Shown: piece by piece, positions 22,811 to 33,600 of the stretch
Layout of the letters: each line of letters begins with the position of its first letter
Numbering within the stretch: position 1 is the stretch's first letter
DNA from: Takakia lepidozioides
Lineage: Eukaryota > Streptophyta > Takakiopsida > Takakiales > Takakiaceae
Assembly: GCA_030704615.1 (NCBI GenBank)
Contig: CM060731.1
Coordinates: forward strand, 45,508,001-45,572,000
Direction of reading: 5' to 3'
DNA: 64,000 nucleotides
Program-made: the position numbers and the translations under genes
The notes under the pieces: generated by a model
Seen by the model: only the letters and a program-made list of their open reading frames with translations
What the model was told of the DNA's origin: nothing
The model's database searches: none

Positions 22811-24590
22811 AACATACTTAGCGTGATACAAAAGCTGTAACTATTGGCCACCCTTTGAAGATAGTTATGGAGGACAAAGTGTACTCTCCCCATAATTCTA
22901 GGATTGGTAAGTCATGAATGTAGACAGGCTGGGCTGTTGAGCATGTATTCAAAATAAAAGTACTCTGGGTTTGTAGGAGTATACAATCAAGTGGTCTGAC
23001 TGGGCAGTGGGCATATTCTGATTCATTGCATATTGTGCTTGTCACTAAAAGGTCTTCCTTGTAAAGAATGTTGATCTGTCCTAAGATTGATTTACTTTGG
23101 TCAAGTCTCTCATTAACAACTTGCATCAAACAAAAGAAGGATCTCGAAGGTGCGAGGTGAAACTCACAAGTGCACGGCACTCTGCATATTATCCAAGCCG
23201 AAGTGATCTTGACTTGTTGTAGAATTAGGAAGGCTACACCCGTCAAGTTATTGAAACTATCCCAGCCAATACAAAAACGGAAGTGAACCCAATGAAGATG
23301 GTATCTGCCCCTTAAGTTGATTGCCATTTAGAGCTCTGTACACACATAAAGCAAACAAATAAACATTCAACATCAAATCCACACAATATCTCAATAGAAG
23401 CTTCCAAGTGTGATGACTTAGGTCTGTCAGCCATCTACAAATTCAGCCCACAGAAAATCATTGTAAAAAATGACTCTGGACAACCTACAAATAATAACGA
23501 ACCCAAGCATTGCTGGTGCAGTGATTGCTACAGTTCCTTATTCATAACAAAGCTACTCAGAACACTCCCCGAAAGGATCGCAACATGATTGGCAACCTTG
23601 AGGCCCTGGCTTAGCAATTATCAGCAGGTCATATATAATAAAAATTCTAATTTTGCTTGCACTTCTCACAGGATATGGATGTAGTTGACATGCATACAAA
23701 TATAAGAGCTCATCTGTATGGATGAGTGGGGGTAAAAAGTTACACCTTTCTCCATGATGGTATGCACTTGAAGAACGTAATTCCTCTCTGACCACTTTTG
23801 AACACTGCATCCTGACAGAAATTATAACCAGTCATGTCAAAGATGGTGCCACAGTAAGAGAATGAAACCTACTAATCTAATCTCTTCCACCAAATCGAGT
23901 TTGACTCACAAGCAAAACATATCTGGTGCCACCATGTCATTCAGTTGCATAAAAGAAGCCAGACTTACAGGCTCGTAAGACGAACCAGATCACCAAGCTC
24001 AGTAGGCAAGTTTCCATTAAAGTTGTTAAATGAGAGCTCCCTGCCAACTCCACGGCAAAAGCACAGTAGTTCTGAAAGTTAGAACATTCCACTCCCATGG
24101 CGAAGGCTGGCTAAATGCCCTAACAGGGGTAGCCTAATCAGGCCCACCATGTTATGAACATCCCTCCATGACTCTTGTGATGAAGCCCACACTAGGTCGA
24201 GGGCCTGGTGAAAGGGATGTGTTGCCATAACATGCGCTAGGTCCTTTTCACTTGAGAGAAGCATTTAGCCTTACCACTGAAAACCATTACTTCAAGCTCC
24301 AAAACTTCACTAATTCAAGTGTAGACAACAAGGATTGCTGGTCAAACATTAGCATCCAAAAAATGGGCCCCGACCTTTCTTTCCCAGACCATCCATTTAT
24401 CACATTGACATGAAAATCCACCCGAAATAAAACAAGGTCACATACTTACAGTTTTAGTAGATTGACAAGTAGTCCAAAAGAGGAAAGGATAGTCCCAGTG
24501 TATGACATGCTACAGAGAATCCTGCAAAAGCATCATACAAGGACCATTATTAGCTTCACCCAAATGTCAAGTCTGTCCAAAGTTTCTCCT
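22811..24590 (-). pseudogene. LRR receptor-like gene remnants
   Basis: Separate minus-strand exons show plant LRR motifs: GNQLKGQIPSSLGSLPFLYW near 23270-23330, SFNNFNGNLPTELGDLVRLT near 23975-24040, and SYTGTILSSFGLLVNLLKL near 24450-24510. A Cys-rich stretch GCQSCCDPFGECSE lies near 23555-23600. These fit the ectodomain of an LRR receptor kinase or related protein. No kinase domain is seen. Exons are scattered and some have stops, so it is probably a decayed or partial gene. Confidence 0.5.
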
Positions 24591-24617
24591 CATCTCTGTT
24601 ATCTGTTTTTCGACACT

Positions 24618-24740
24618 TTCCTGCAGTCATATCGGCATTAATTTGTCAAAGTCACTCTAAACGGCCACCACATATCCACCCCAACGAGCTCACTTACAGA
24701 ATTCAATATGCATCTCGGGGCCAAGTCTGATGAGAGGGTA
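24618..24740 (-). repeat. Left-flank copy of a segment duplicated around the CACTA element
   Basis: The segment from CAGTCAT through TGTCAAAGTCACTC and ACTTACAGAATTCAA to TCTGATGA recurs in the same orientation at 32838-32945, just beyond the other end of the CACTA element. On the minus strand the upstream neighbour (about 24560-24620) resembles the OSB-like repeat inside the element (ACAGAGATGAGGAGAAACT). Confidence 0.5.
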
Positions 24741-25479
24741 AAACAAGCTAAACACTACTACAGATTAACGTTTTTATGACTACGGGTGATATAAACCTTG
24801 GTAACCATGACTATATATGTGACTACGAAGTGATGAAACCCATTGTTGGGTGCATTTTAATATATTTTAATCTAATGCAGTCATACATTTTACTACATGA
24901 CTAGGAGCCGCGGTCAAACATTGTTGACTAAGTACATAGGCTTGGTTTATATAACTAGTAGTCATACGCAATACTACACGTCAGACACGTGTCATATAAG
25001 CTTATGACTAAATGACTACACCACTACTACACATTGATGACATGCCATAGAAGCTTATGACTATATGACTACAAGAGGTTTCACAGCTCTGTTTATATGA
25101 CTACATCACCACACGTGGCATCTTAAGGTATATACATGAATGGGTTCATCCATTGGATGACCTCATCCATCTATCTTTAACGAAGCACTTGTGTCAATGA
25201 AATGACACAAAGTGCAAAAAATTAAAAAATTAAAAAAATTGCTTTAGGGTTGCCCACATTCAGCCGCGAACACGGAGGGCTGGGACTTAGCCTCCTTTTG
25301 TCTCCCTTCGCTACCATATGTTTTCGTAGTATCGAGCCGAAGCAATGAGAACTTGTGTCATGGAACGCGATGATAGCAGGATATGCAATGCAAGGGCGTG
25401 GGATTGAGGCTTTGTGACCTATTCTTGAGCAACTGGTGTAGCTTTCTTGAGCTTATTCTTGAGCAAATGATGCAGGAAG

Positions 25480-26130
25480 GGCGAGGATATGCAAGGGGGG
25501 GTGTGGTATAGAGGCTTCGGAGACGTACGAGCAAATAATGCGGGAAGGGGTGAAGCCGGACCGGATCACGTTCGTTTAAGTTTGCAATGCGTGTGCGAGC
25601 CTGGCAGCCCTGGAGAAGGGTAAAAGGTCCATGGTGCCATTGTCAATTTGGAGTTGTACCCGATGTCTGAACAATTGAGGATGCAAAGGGAGTGTTTGAG
25701 AATTCGGCTGAACGAAATGTCGTGTCCTGGAGCGTGACGATCACGGGATATTCCCCAGCATGGATGCGGGATGGAGGCATTGGAGACCTATGAGCAAATG
25801 ATGCGGGAAGGGGTAAGGCCAGACCTGGTCACGTTCGTTTGTATATGCAATGCGTGTGCGAGCCTGCCAGCCCTGGAAAAGGGCAAAGAGGTTCATGGTG
25901 ACATCATCAGAGCTGGAATTGTACCCGACGTCATTGGAACAATACCCTCGTGGACATGCATGCGAAATGTGGGTGCGTCGAGGATGCGAAGGGAGTTTGC
26001 AACAGTATGGCTGAACGATGGTTGCAGGGTATGCACAGCAACGTCGCGTTTGGAGACCTATGATCAAATGATGGCGGAAGGGGTGAAGCCCGACCACATC
26101 CAATGCATGTGCAAGCCTGGCGGTTGAGCC
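25480..26130 (+). pseudogene. Captured PPR fragment 1
   Basis: Plus-strand PPR repeats, clearest at 25771-25960: ALETYEQMMREGVRPDLVTF followed by VCICNACASLPALEKGKEVH. Flanking parts (25500-25740 and 25960-26100) repeat the same sequence with frameshifts and small deletions. Not translatable as one protein. Confidence 0.75.
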
Positions 26131-26289
26131 CATCAGACCTACACCTGCTGTAAGTCCAGATCAAGCTCTTCCAGACACACTTGTGCCTCTATCTCACATG
26201 GTGGGCACAACAGTGACACAAGAATGCTTGGTTTGGAAAGTAGAATAATCTGAAAGAGTATCATGCTGAAGCTACTTAATCACTGAAGC

Positions 26290-27160
26290 TAACGTTGCCC
26301 ACAGAATGTAATCCATCAGCAGCTGGCCTAGTGGGTGCTAGACTTTCCCTTGAAATTCTTAGGTCAGAGTCTACTGCGAAATCTTCACTGATGCTCAAAG
26401 TCATTCATGTTAATCCTGGTTATGTGTATGGTAGCCAAACCGAAGGGCTCAAGGGAGAGTTTACTTCATTGGTCAAAGTGTTCAAAAGAAGCAGCTCAAC
26501 CATTCATTTAGAGTGTAAAGAAGGCAGTAATCATGCAGGAAATTCTCTTATTTTCCATCTTCACTTCAGCCTTCTCTTCCCTTGTTCTCTGTGAGGGGCA
26601 TCTATGACCTTAATTGCATAGCATCCTGAAAATAGTTCGGTTTTGAGTCATTGTTGTGCAGCAAAGGAGCCGGCAGCCTTGCTGCCCCCCTCAACATGTT
26701 ACAGCCTCATCATCTAAAGTAAATTATTGTAATTGACATGCACACCGCCGCCCCTCTTATTCCTTTCTGAACCTATGGTTGGTATGTGTTCTCTCCTATT
26801 TCTGTTCCCTATCAAAATCCACCTTCCTCCTTCCCCTTTACCCGTCACACTCAGAAGTAGAGAATGTTTGCAATTGCAAGATGGGCTTACTTGTAGAAAG
26901 AATGACAAGAGACACTCACCAGTGTCATCATGCAACATCTAATGGTTGCAAGGAGCTGAAAGTTTACTGAGATTACAGGGCTTCATATACAAGGGTAGCC
27001 GCTGAGCTGACACGAATGTATGACCAGGATCGGAGCAGATGACCAACATGTTCGCATGAGGAACTGGGACAAGGCTCCTTAATTGTAAGTGGGTGGCACT
27101 CACTGCAACAAATTCCACAACATTATTAGGAAACAGGTAATGAGCAGCAAACATTGGTGA
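26290..27160. other. Unrecognised possible captured exons
   Basis: On plus, 26295-26530 is open with a protein-like segment (SLMLKVIHVNPGYVYGSQTE). On minus, 26990-27105 is open with RSLVPVPHANMLVICSDPGH. Neither family is recognised. Given their setting they are probably further captured gene pieces. Confidence 0.3.
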
Positions 27161-27400
27161 CTATTCATTGGAAAAGGGCAAAGAGGTCCATGATGACATT
27201 ATCAGAGCTGGAATTGTACCCGATGTCACTCTAAACAGTACTCTCATGGACATGTATGCAAAATGTGGGTGCATCGAGGATGCAAAGGGAGTGTTCAACA
27301 TAATGGCTGAACGAGATGTGGTGTCATGGAGTGCGATGATTGCAGGATATGCACAGCAAGGGCACGGGATGGAGGCTTTGGAGACCTATGAGCACCTTCT
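27160..27400 (+). pseudogene. Captured PPR fragment 2
   Basis: Open frame with KGKEVHDDIIRAGIVPDVTL, then MDMYAKCGCIEDAKGVFNIM and VVSWSAMIAGYAQQGHG. It is cut at about 27394, where the OSB-like repeat begins (CACCTTCTTCAACACATTTC). Confidence 0.8.
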
Positions 27401-27765
27401 TCAACACATTTCAGCCTGTTTCCCCTGTTATCAGAGTCGTCCCTAAATTTTCAGGTTGAATTCTGCAAAGTTAGCTCGTTGGTGCAAAAAGGTGAATGCC
27501 TGTTGGAAGCTCAAGTCAGCATAGGAACTTGTGTGATAAGTAGGGTTAGGGTGTTTGCTGGAACAGAGAGGCAGAGATACCTGAAGAAGCAGGGATAGAG
27601 AGTGGGTCCAGATTCATCCAAGAGGTCCAGATTTCAAGCACAAGATTACTTATGATTCCCTGTGGATCATTAGCTACAAGAAACCTGCATGGGTAGATGG
27701 TCAACTGGATGCCGCAGCAACAATAGCACAACTGATAAAATCAGGCACTGGTAATCAAAGCACCT
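27394..27765 (+). pseudogene. OSB-like PDF-motif fragment, copy A
   Basis: 27615-27740 encodes GPDFKHKITYDSLWIISYKK followed by PAWVDGQLDAAA. This matches the PDF motif (PDFK.K....LW....PAWV) of plant organellar single-stranded DNA-binding (OSB) proteins. The upstream half of the unit is partly deleted. Confidence 0.6.
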
Positions 27766-28640
27766 TCTTCAACACATTTCACCCTGTTTTTCCCTCTTAT
27801 CAGAATCGGCCCTAAATTTCCATGTTGAATTCTGCAAGTTAGCTGGTTGAGTGAATGTAGTTTGGAGTGACTTTGCCATGATACCGCCACTGTGACAACA
27901 GGAAAGTATCCAAGAACACGTATCAGATATGAGGAGAAGTTGTGGAATGGATACTTTTCTGAACCCAGTCAATGGTGGGACACCGAGGCAAAAAGGTGAA
28001 TGCCTGTTAGATTACAGGAGAGTAGCAGATAGTGTAATAAGCTGAGTTGGGTGTTTCCTAGAACAAATCTAGGCTGTCATTATCAGCTGCAAGACAAGGA
28101 TGTATGCATGATTTGTGTAGAGGCATGGATAGCCGAAAGAGCGGGGATAGAGTGTGGGTCCAGATTCATCCAAGAGGGCTGGACTTCAAGCTCCAGATTA
28201 CCTTGATTCCAGGTGGATTAGTAGCTACAAGAAACCTGCATGGGTAGATGGTCAATTAAAGGCAACAGCTGCAGCGGCACAATTGATAAAATCAGGCACC
28301 TCAACCATGACCACAACTTCTGAAATTAGAGGATCAAGAGAGGGAGTCCACAATGCCTCCTCTGGAACTTCTGGGCATGTGAAGATACTTTGTGCGGTAG
28401 GCAGCCTGACAGAGGCTCTATAGACTCTAAACCAAGGAGGCATGTCAGTAGATTCAGATATGTATGCTCTTGCTTAAGTGCATCAAGATGGAAGGTTTGG
28501 AAGCTGGAAAGTAGGTGCACACTCACATTATCCAAAGAGGATTCACGCCAATTTTTTTGATACTCAACACCCTTGTCAACATGTATGTTAAGTGCCGGAG
28601 CATCAGGGATGCTCACCAAGTGTTCAACATAATGCCTCCA
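27765..28640 (+). pseudogene. OSB-like PDF motif plus PPR start, copy B
   Basis: Contains the first half of the PDF motif (RYEEKLW-like to SQWWDTEAKR, about 27925-27992), an intron-like gap, then SRWISSYKKPAWVDGQLKAT (about 28190-28260). It continues in frame through a Ser/Thr-rich linker into a PPR-like opening, HVKILCAVGSLTEAL, and later [15 protein letters not shown]-type sequence. Stops and frameshifts are present. Confidence 0.6.
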
Positions 28641-28689
28641 CAGTAATTTGCATATTGAGTTTCTGGACTTGTATGATGAAGCCAGGGTG

Positions 28690-29625
28690 AGGAGGGTGCA
28701 GAACATGATTAAAGGGGCTGCACAGATGGACGGAGGCCTTTTAGTGGTGTCCGCACCAGATGGACCTATGCCCAGACTAAAGAGCATATTCTTCTTGCAC
28801 ATCAGGTCAGTTTTGTGTGTAAAAAGAATTCCACCCTACATCTGGCCAAATTATGTTGCTTAAATCTTGTTTGATGTTGAAGTTGATACCTAGCTGCTTC
28901 AGGAGAAGCATGAATCATGTGGGACTACATATCCTATTCAGGCCAGTGTTGTTCCACTTCATTAGTTCAAACATGCTTCAAGTAACATGAAGATTTGGGG
29001 TTTATTGGTGAAGGTTTTACTCAAGTTCGCTCTGTTTTGTGTCTGACTCTTAGCTTGCCGGGGTTTGGGGTGGGCGTGGGCACAAGGTAGGTGGGAGTGC
29101 CATCCTTGGTGTGCTTTCTCAATAAAGTGGATGTTGTTGAAGATGAGGAGTTATTGGAACTTGTTGAGATGGAATTGCGTGGTATAGTAGCTGCAACCCT
29201 TTTCCACCTCAATTGGATACTGTTCAGCATGCCTTTTACCAACACCTTCATATTACAGCTAAAGGAATCCAAATCTAGTCTATATGGCACTTTTATGCAA
29301 TAGATTTTATGCACTCTTCCCAAGTGACCCTCTAGTTGACTGGGGCGGGTCGCTATGATCAGGGCTCACCAGGGATCTTGGTCTAGGGTCTAACCCACCA
29401 ACACAACCATTTATAGAGCATTCTCCTGCATGTAGGTGGGCCTTGAAGTATTAGTACAATGCCCAGCTTGTTTGTGTGGAAGTGGTAGTTTACTTAACAA
29501 TGTCCCGATATACTTAAGATGAAAACCACTCTCTATCTGTCACGGTTGATTGCAGAGTTACTATCATTTTACAAGTTTTCTGGTGACGACATCCCCATAG
29601 TGAGAGGATCTGCCCTATCAGCAAC
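28690..29625 (+). pseudogene. Captured mitochondrial-type EF-Tu exons with introns
   Basis: Three exon pieces of the GTPase domain in order. About 28697-28805 encodes [20 protein letters not shown] then DGPMP, with a 1-nt slip near 28770. 29091-29181 encodes [20 protein letters not shown] then [10 protein letters not shown], including the NKVD guanine-binding motif. 29556-29623 encodes LLSFYKFSGDDIPIVRGSAL. Introns between them keep GT-AG ends and correct phase. The last exon runs directly into an OSB-like repeat at about 29625, so this is a chimeric join. The form [17 protein letters not shown] fits plant mitochondrial EF-Tu. Confidence 0.8.
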
Positions 29626-31085
29626 ATGGGTAGATGGTCACTGGATGCCGCAGCAGCAGCGGCTTAACTGATAAAATCAGGCACTGGTAATCAAGGCACC
29701 TTCTCCAACACATTTCACCCTGTTTTTCCCTCTTATGAGAATCAGCCCTAAATTTCCATGTTGAATTCTGCAAGTTAGCCGCCACCACGAACTCTCTTCC
29801 CTCATCATCCACCTATGTGAGCACTGCTCCAATCCCCATCATACTCCAATCCGTGGGTACTTATGCTTTAAGAGTACGACTTACAGGTGGTGCATCGAGC
29901 CGGAATAGTCAACCGGGATGCGGATGGATTGAGTCGCAATCCATGCACAAGTGAGCTTGATGATACAGGAGCTCGTTGGCATGGTAAGACGGACGAGGAG
30001 ATGGTGTCGGGATAGCACGCATCTGCCTTTTTGTGCATTCTAGCAATGGGAGCTCAAGCTAGTCCATTCCATGTGATTGGTCATGGAAATAGTGTGCATG
30101 ACGATCTAGAGACCAGTGAGGAGCTTGGTGGTGCTAAGGATGTGCATGAAGATGCAGCAGAGTTGGCCTACCTTTGTACCGGAGAGACAACATCTAGTGT
30201 GACTGGTCGAGTGAATGTAGTTTGGAGTGACTTTGACATGATATTGCCACTGTGACAACAGGAAAGTATCCAAAAACACGTAACAGAGATGAGGAGAAAC
30301 TATGGAATGAATACTTTTCTAACCCCAGTCAATGGTGGGACACCAAGGCAAAAAGGTGAATGCCTGTTAGATTACAGGAGAGTAGCAGACGCAATTCAGT
30401 ATAGGAACTAGTGTAATAAGCTGAGTTGGGTGTTTCCTAGAATAAATCTAGGCTGTCATTATCAGCTGCAAGACAAGGATATATGCATGATTTGTGCAGA
30501 GGCATGGATAGCTGAAAGAGCAGGGATAGAGTGTGGGTCCAGATTCATCTAAGAGGGCCAGATTTCAAGCTCAAGATTACCTATGATTCCCTATGGATCA
30601 ATAGCTACAAGAAACCTACATGGGTAGATGGTCAACTAAAGGCAGCAGCTGTAGCGGCACAGTTGGTAAACCAGGCACCTCAACCATGACCACAACTTCT
30701 GAAAGAGGATCAAGAGAGGGAGTCCACAATGCCTCTTCTGGCACTTCTGGGCATGTGAAGATGCTTTGTGAGGCAGGCAGATTGACAGAGGCTCTACAGA
30801 CTTTAAACCAAGGAGGCATTTCAGCAGATTCAGGTACGTATGTTTGTCTCTTGCTTAAGTGCATCAAGATGAAATGTCTGGAAGCTGGAAAGTAGGTGCA
30901 CACTCACATTATCTAAAGTAGATTCACACCAAATGTTTTTCTACTTAACACCCTTGTCAACATGCATGTATGTTAAGTGTGGGAGCATCATGGATGCTCA
31001 CCAAGTGTTCAACAGAATGCCTCAACGATCTTTGATCATGTGGAATATAATGTTGGCAGGATTTACCAAGCATGGGTGTGGTAGG
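29625..31085 (+). pseudogene. OSB-like PDF motif plus PPR, copy C (with gypsy insertion)
   Basis: A short OSB-like piece (29625-29776) is interrupted by a gypsy fragment, then resumes. RDEEKLW..YFSNPSQWWDT lies at about 30280-30355, GPDFKLKITYDSLWINSYKK at about 30558-30620, then a linker. An open PPR start follows: HVKMLCEAGRLTEALQTLNQ and SGTYVCLLLKCIKMKCLEAG (about 30750-30895), then NRMPQRSLIMWNIMLAGFTK (about 31005-31070). This is the most complete copy and shows the order PDF motif, then PPR. Confidence 0.65.
29776..30215 (+). mobile_element. Gypsy fragment inside the CACTA element
   Basis: 29880-30210 matches the RNase H end and spacer of the gypsy element at 37.9-38.3 kb (VNRDADGLSRNPCTSELDDT, HASAFLCILA, ETSEELGGAKDVHED). 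About 85 bp to its left (29776-29860) matches the gypsy RNase H region in the opposite orientation. So the fragment contains an internal inversion. Confidence 0.8.
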
Positions 31086-31990
31086 AATGCCCTCTGAGCA
31101 GGGGAGCTCTGGAAAAGCGGAAAGAGGTCAATGGCGATCTCGTCAAAGCTGGAATTGTACCAGATGTCATTCTGAACACTGCCCTGGTGGACATGTATGC
31201 GAAATGTGGGTGCATTAAGGATGCGAAGGGAGTTTTCAACAAGTCTATGGCTGAACAAGATGTGGTGTCGTGGAACGCGATGCTTGCAGGGACTTGGTAC
31301 GGAGGCTCTGGAGACCTATGATCAAATGATGGGGGAAGGGGTGAAGCCCAATCACATCACCTTTGTGTGCATTTGCAATGCATGTGCAAGCCTGGCAGCC
31401 CTGGAAAAAGCAAAGAGGTCCATGGTGACATTGTCAGAGCTGGATTGTACCCCATGTCATTCTGAACAATACCCTGGTGGACATGTATGCAAAATGTGGG
31501 TGCATCGAGGATGCAAAGAGAGTGTTCGACAGTATGGCTGAACAAGATATGGGGTCATGGAATGCCATGCTTGCAGGATATGCACAACAGGGGTGCGAGA
31601 TGGAGGCCTTGGAGACCTATGAGCAAATGATGGGGGAAGGGGTGAAGTGTAACCATATCACGTTTGTGTGTTTGCAATGCTTGTGCAAGCTGGCAGCCCT
31701 GGAAAAGGGCAAAGGGATGCATGGTGGCATCATCAAATCTGGAATTGCACCTGTCATTCTGAACATTGCCCTAGTGGACATGTATGCCAAATGTGGGTGC
31801 ATTAAGGATGCAAAGGGAGTGTCCGACAGTATGGCTGAACGACATGTGGTGTTGTGGAGTGTGATGATTGCAGGATATGCACAACAAGGGCGCGGGATGG
31901 AGGCTTTGGAGACCTAGGGGCAAATGACGAGAAGCTGTGGAATGATTACTTTTATGATCCCAGTCAATGGTGGGACTATGTGATGCAATG
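31085..31990 (+). pseudogene. Captured PPR tandem repeats and OSB-like tail
   Basis: Three successive PPR pairs of nearly the same DNA: ALVDMYAKCGCIKDAKGVFN, then LVDMYAKCGCIEDAKRVFDS and LVDMYAKCGCIKDAKGVSDS, with GYAQQGCEMEALETYEQMMG between. Frameshifts occur at about 31290 and 31430. At 31925-31985 the PDF-motif word KLWNDYFYDPSQWWDY is fused behind the PPRs. Confidence 0.75.
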
Positions 31991-32379
31991 TAGTTGAAAA
32001 TATGCCACAGTGGTGATTTGTAAATAGAGCTCTTCAATTGTAGGAGTACTAGTGGACTTTGCCCCTGTGTGGGCTTGGGTTTTGGGACTTATAGCCTTTG
32101 AGGCTTGGTTATTTATCCATGTGGCCTTTTAGGCTTCTTGAATGCTCATTGTAGAGCCTTTGTGACATCCATGGGAATATTTTTCCCATTGCTTTTTTGC
32201 TGTATGATCGACATTCTAGAGACAATGTGTGTATTTGTGTGAAATTCTTTCATTCAATTAAATATATTGCTCTGTATATTGAAACATATCTGAATATCAA
32301 AACGATAAATAAAATTTACATGAAATTAATAAATAAAATAGCATTAATAATGGTTTTCGAATAAGGACACGCGTTAGAT

Positions 32380-32824
32380 GACCTACCAGAACCAATACAA
32401 ACCTATAGTGATGGAGTCATATTTGTAGTCATGAAATATGCCACATGCTACCCTCAACGATGTAGTGAGTAGTGATTTAGTCATAAAGTACAGTCGTGTA
32501 GTCATATACATCTGGGGGGTCACACGTGTCATGGAGAGACCTCTCCATGTTGGCACTCATTTGTAGTGACGTAGTCATAAGTGTGGTCATGACACGTGGC
32601 CTTGTAGTCATATAGTTATGACTACAACACTACACCCCACGTCACTCTGAGTCGTTGGCAGGTGCCGCGTCTGCAGTGACGACCATCACTTCGCACTTAT
32701 CACTCCGCAGTGATGGTAGAACTGACTTCGTGTTTGTCACTGCAGAGTGATGTAGTTATAATCGCACTTATCACTGCAAATGTAGTGGTATTTGCAGTCA
32801 TAAAAACGATAATCCGTACTAGTG
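32380..32824 (-). repeat. Right subterminal region of the CACTA element
   Basis: Dense TAGTCATA and TATGACTAC words and CACGTGTCAT-type motifs, mirroring 24753-25130 at the left end. Confidence 0.65.
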
Positions 32825-32837
32825 GAAATACTCCAGT

Positions 32838-33600
32838 CATGAACCTGTCACATGTCAAAATCACTCCAAAACCACCATAGATCCATCAAGGAGCTAACTT
32901 GCAGAATTCAACATGGAAAATTGAGGGACGACTCTGATGACACAGATCCAGACGTAGGCAGGAAAGAATGGTACCGCCAAATTGGAGTGAAGACGCCGAC
33001 AGTGTTGACGGAGGTATTGACAACACGAAAGTATTTGCCACAAACACACCGCCAGGCTTGAGGACTCTACTTATCTTTGCGACTTGTCCCATGATACAAA
33101 CTTAATGAGCAGATGACTTTGTGGGACTGAGAGTGCACACATAGCAAGATATGTCATATTTGTTGTGAAACAGTGGCCGAAAATAGCAGGGTTGGTCACA
33201 GCAGTATGCATGGTGGTATTCTGTCGATGCCAGCTCTTAGATCAACCCTCTGATAAGCAAACTGTTGTAGCATCCATGAGGATGTGCCATCAGGAAAATG
33301 TCAAACACAGGTTTACAGGGAACATTTAATGAGCACAACATTGATCTCGACATTCTAATCCCATTTGGTGGAGCAATGCAAGCCCTATTCCGTTATTCTG
33401 ACGACCATTGCTGTAACATCCTGCCATGACCAAACCCTCCCCTCCCACTTCTTCCACCTAAAACCAGACAGCAGCCAAATCTCATAAGAGCATTCTCCGT
33501 GAAAATATATAAGACTCACAGTAGTAGTGGGCAGAGGCCAACAATGGATGGCTGCCCCTGCATGCGCACCATAGTCAGAACCTACTTTCCAAGAACTTGT
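32838..33600 (-). pseudogene. Class I SAM-dependent methyltransferase remnant
   Basis: Minus-strand pieces YGAHAGAAIHCWPLPTTT (about 33515-33575) and VAKISRVLKPGGVFVANTFV (about 33020-33085) match the end of the Rossmann fold in plant methyltransferase 11-type proteins (HAGAALHCWP...VAEISRVLKPGGVFV). The two parts are separated by about 430 bp. No catalytic N-terminal half was found. It shares its left end with the flank repeat at 24618-24740. Confidence 0.6.

Larger units (their letters stand above)
24753..32824. mobile_element. CACTA transposon carrying captured gene fragments
   Basis: Left end CACTACTACAGATTAACGTT followed by TTTATGACTAC. The right end, read on the minus strand, is CACTAGTACGGATTATCGTT followed by TTTATGACTGC. 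These are about 30-bp terminal inverted repeats with few differences. Both ends continue into several hundred bp of TAGTCATA and ATGACTA words, the subterminal repeats typical of CACTA (En/Spm) elements. Flanking trinucleotides are AAA and GAA, so a 3-bp target duplication is not perfect. Length is 8.07 kb. No TnpA or TnpD-like frame was seen, so it is non-autonomous. The inside is a collage of PPR, OSB-like, EF-Tu and gypsy pieces, a transduplication (Pack-type) pattern. Confidence 0.75.

Noticed and set aside
24753-32824. Functional PPR gene in the CACTA element
   Set aside because: Each open stretch is short, copies are near-identical duplicates with frameshifts, and no continuous PPR frame with a targeting N-terminus exists.
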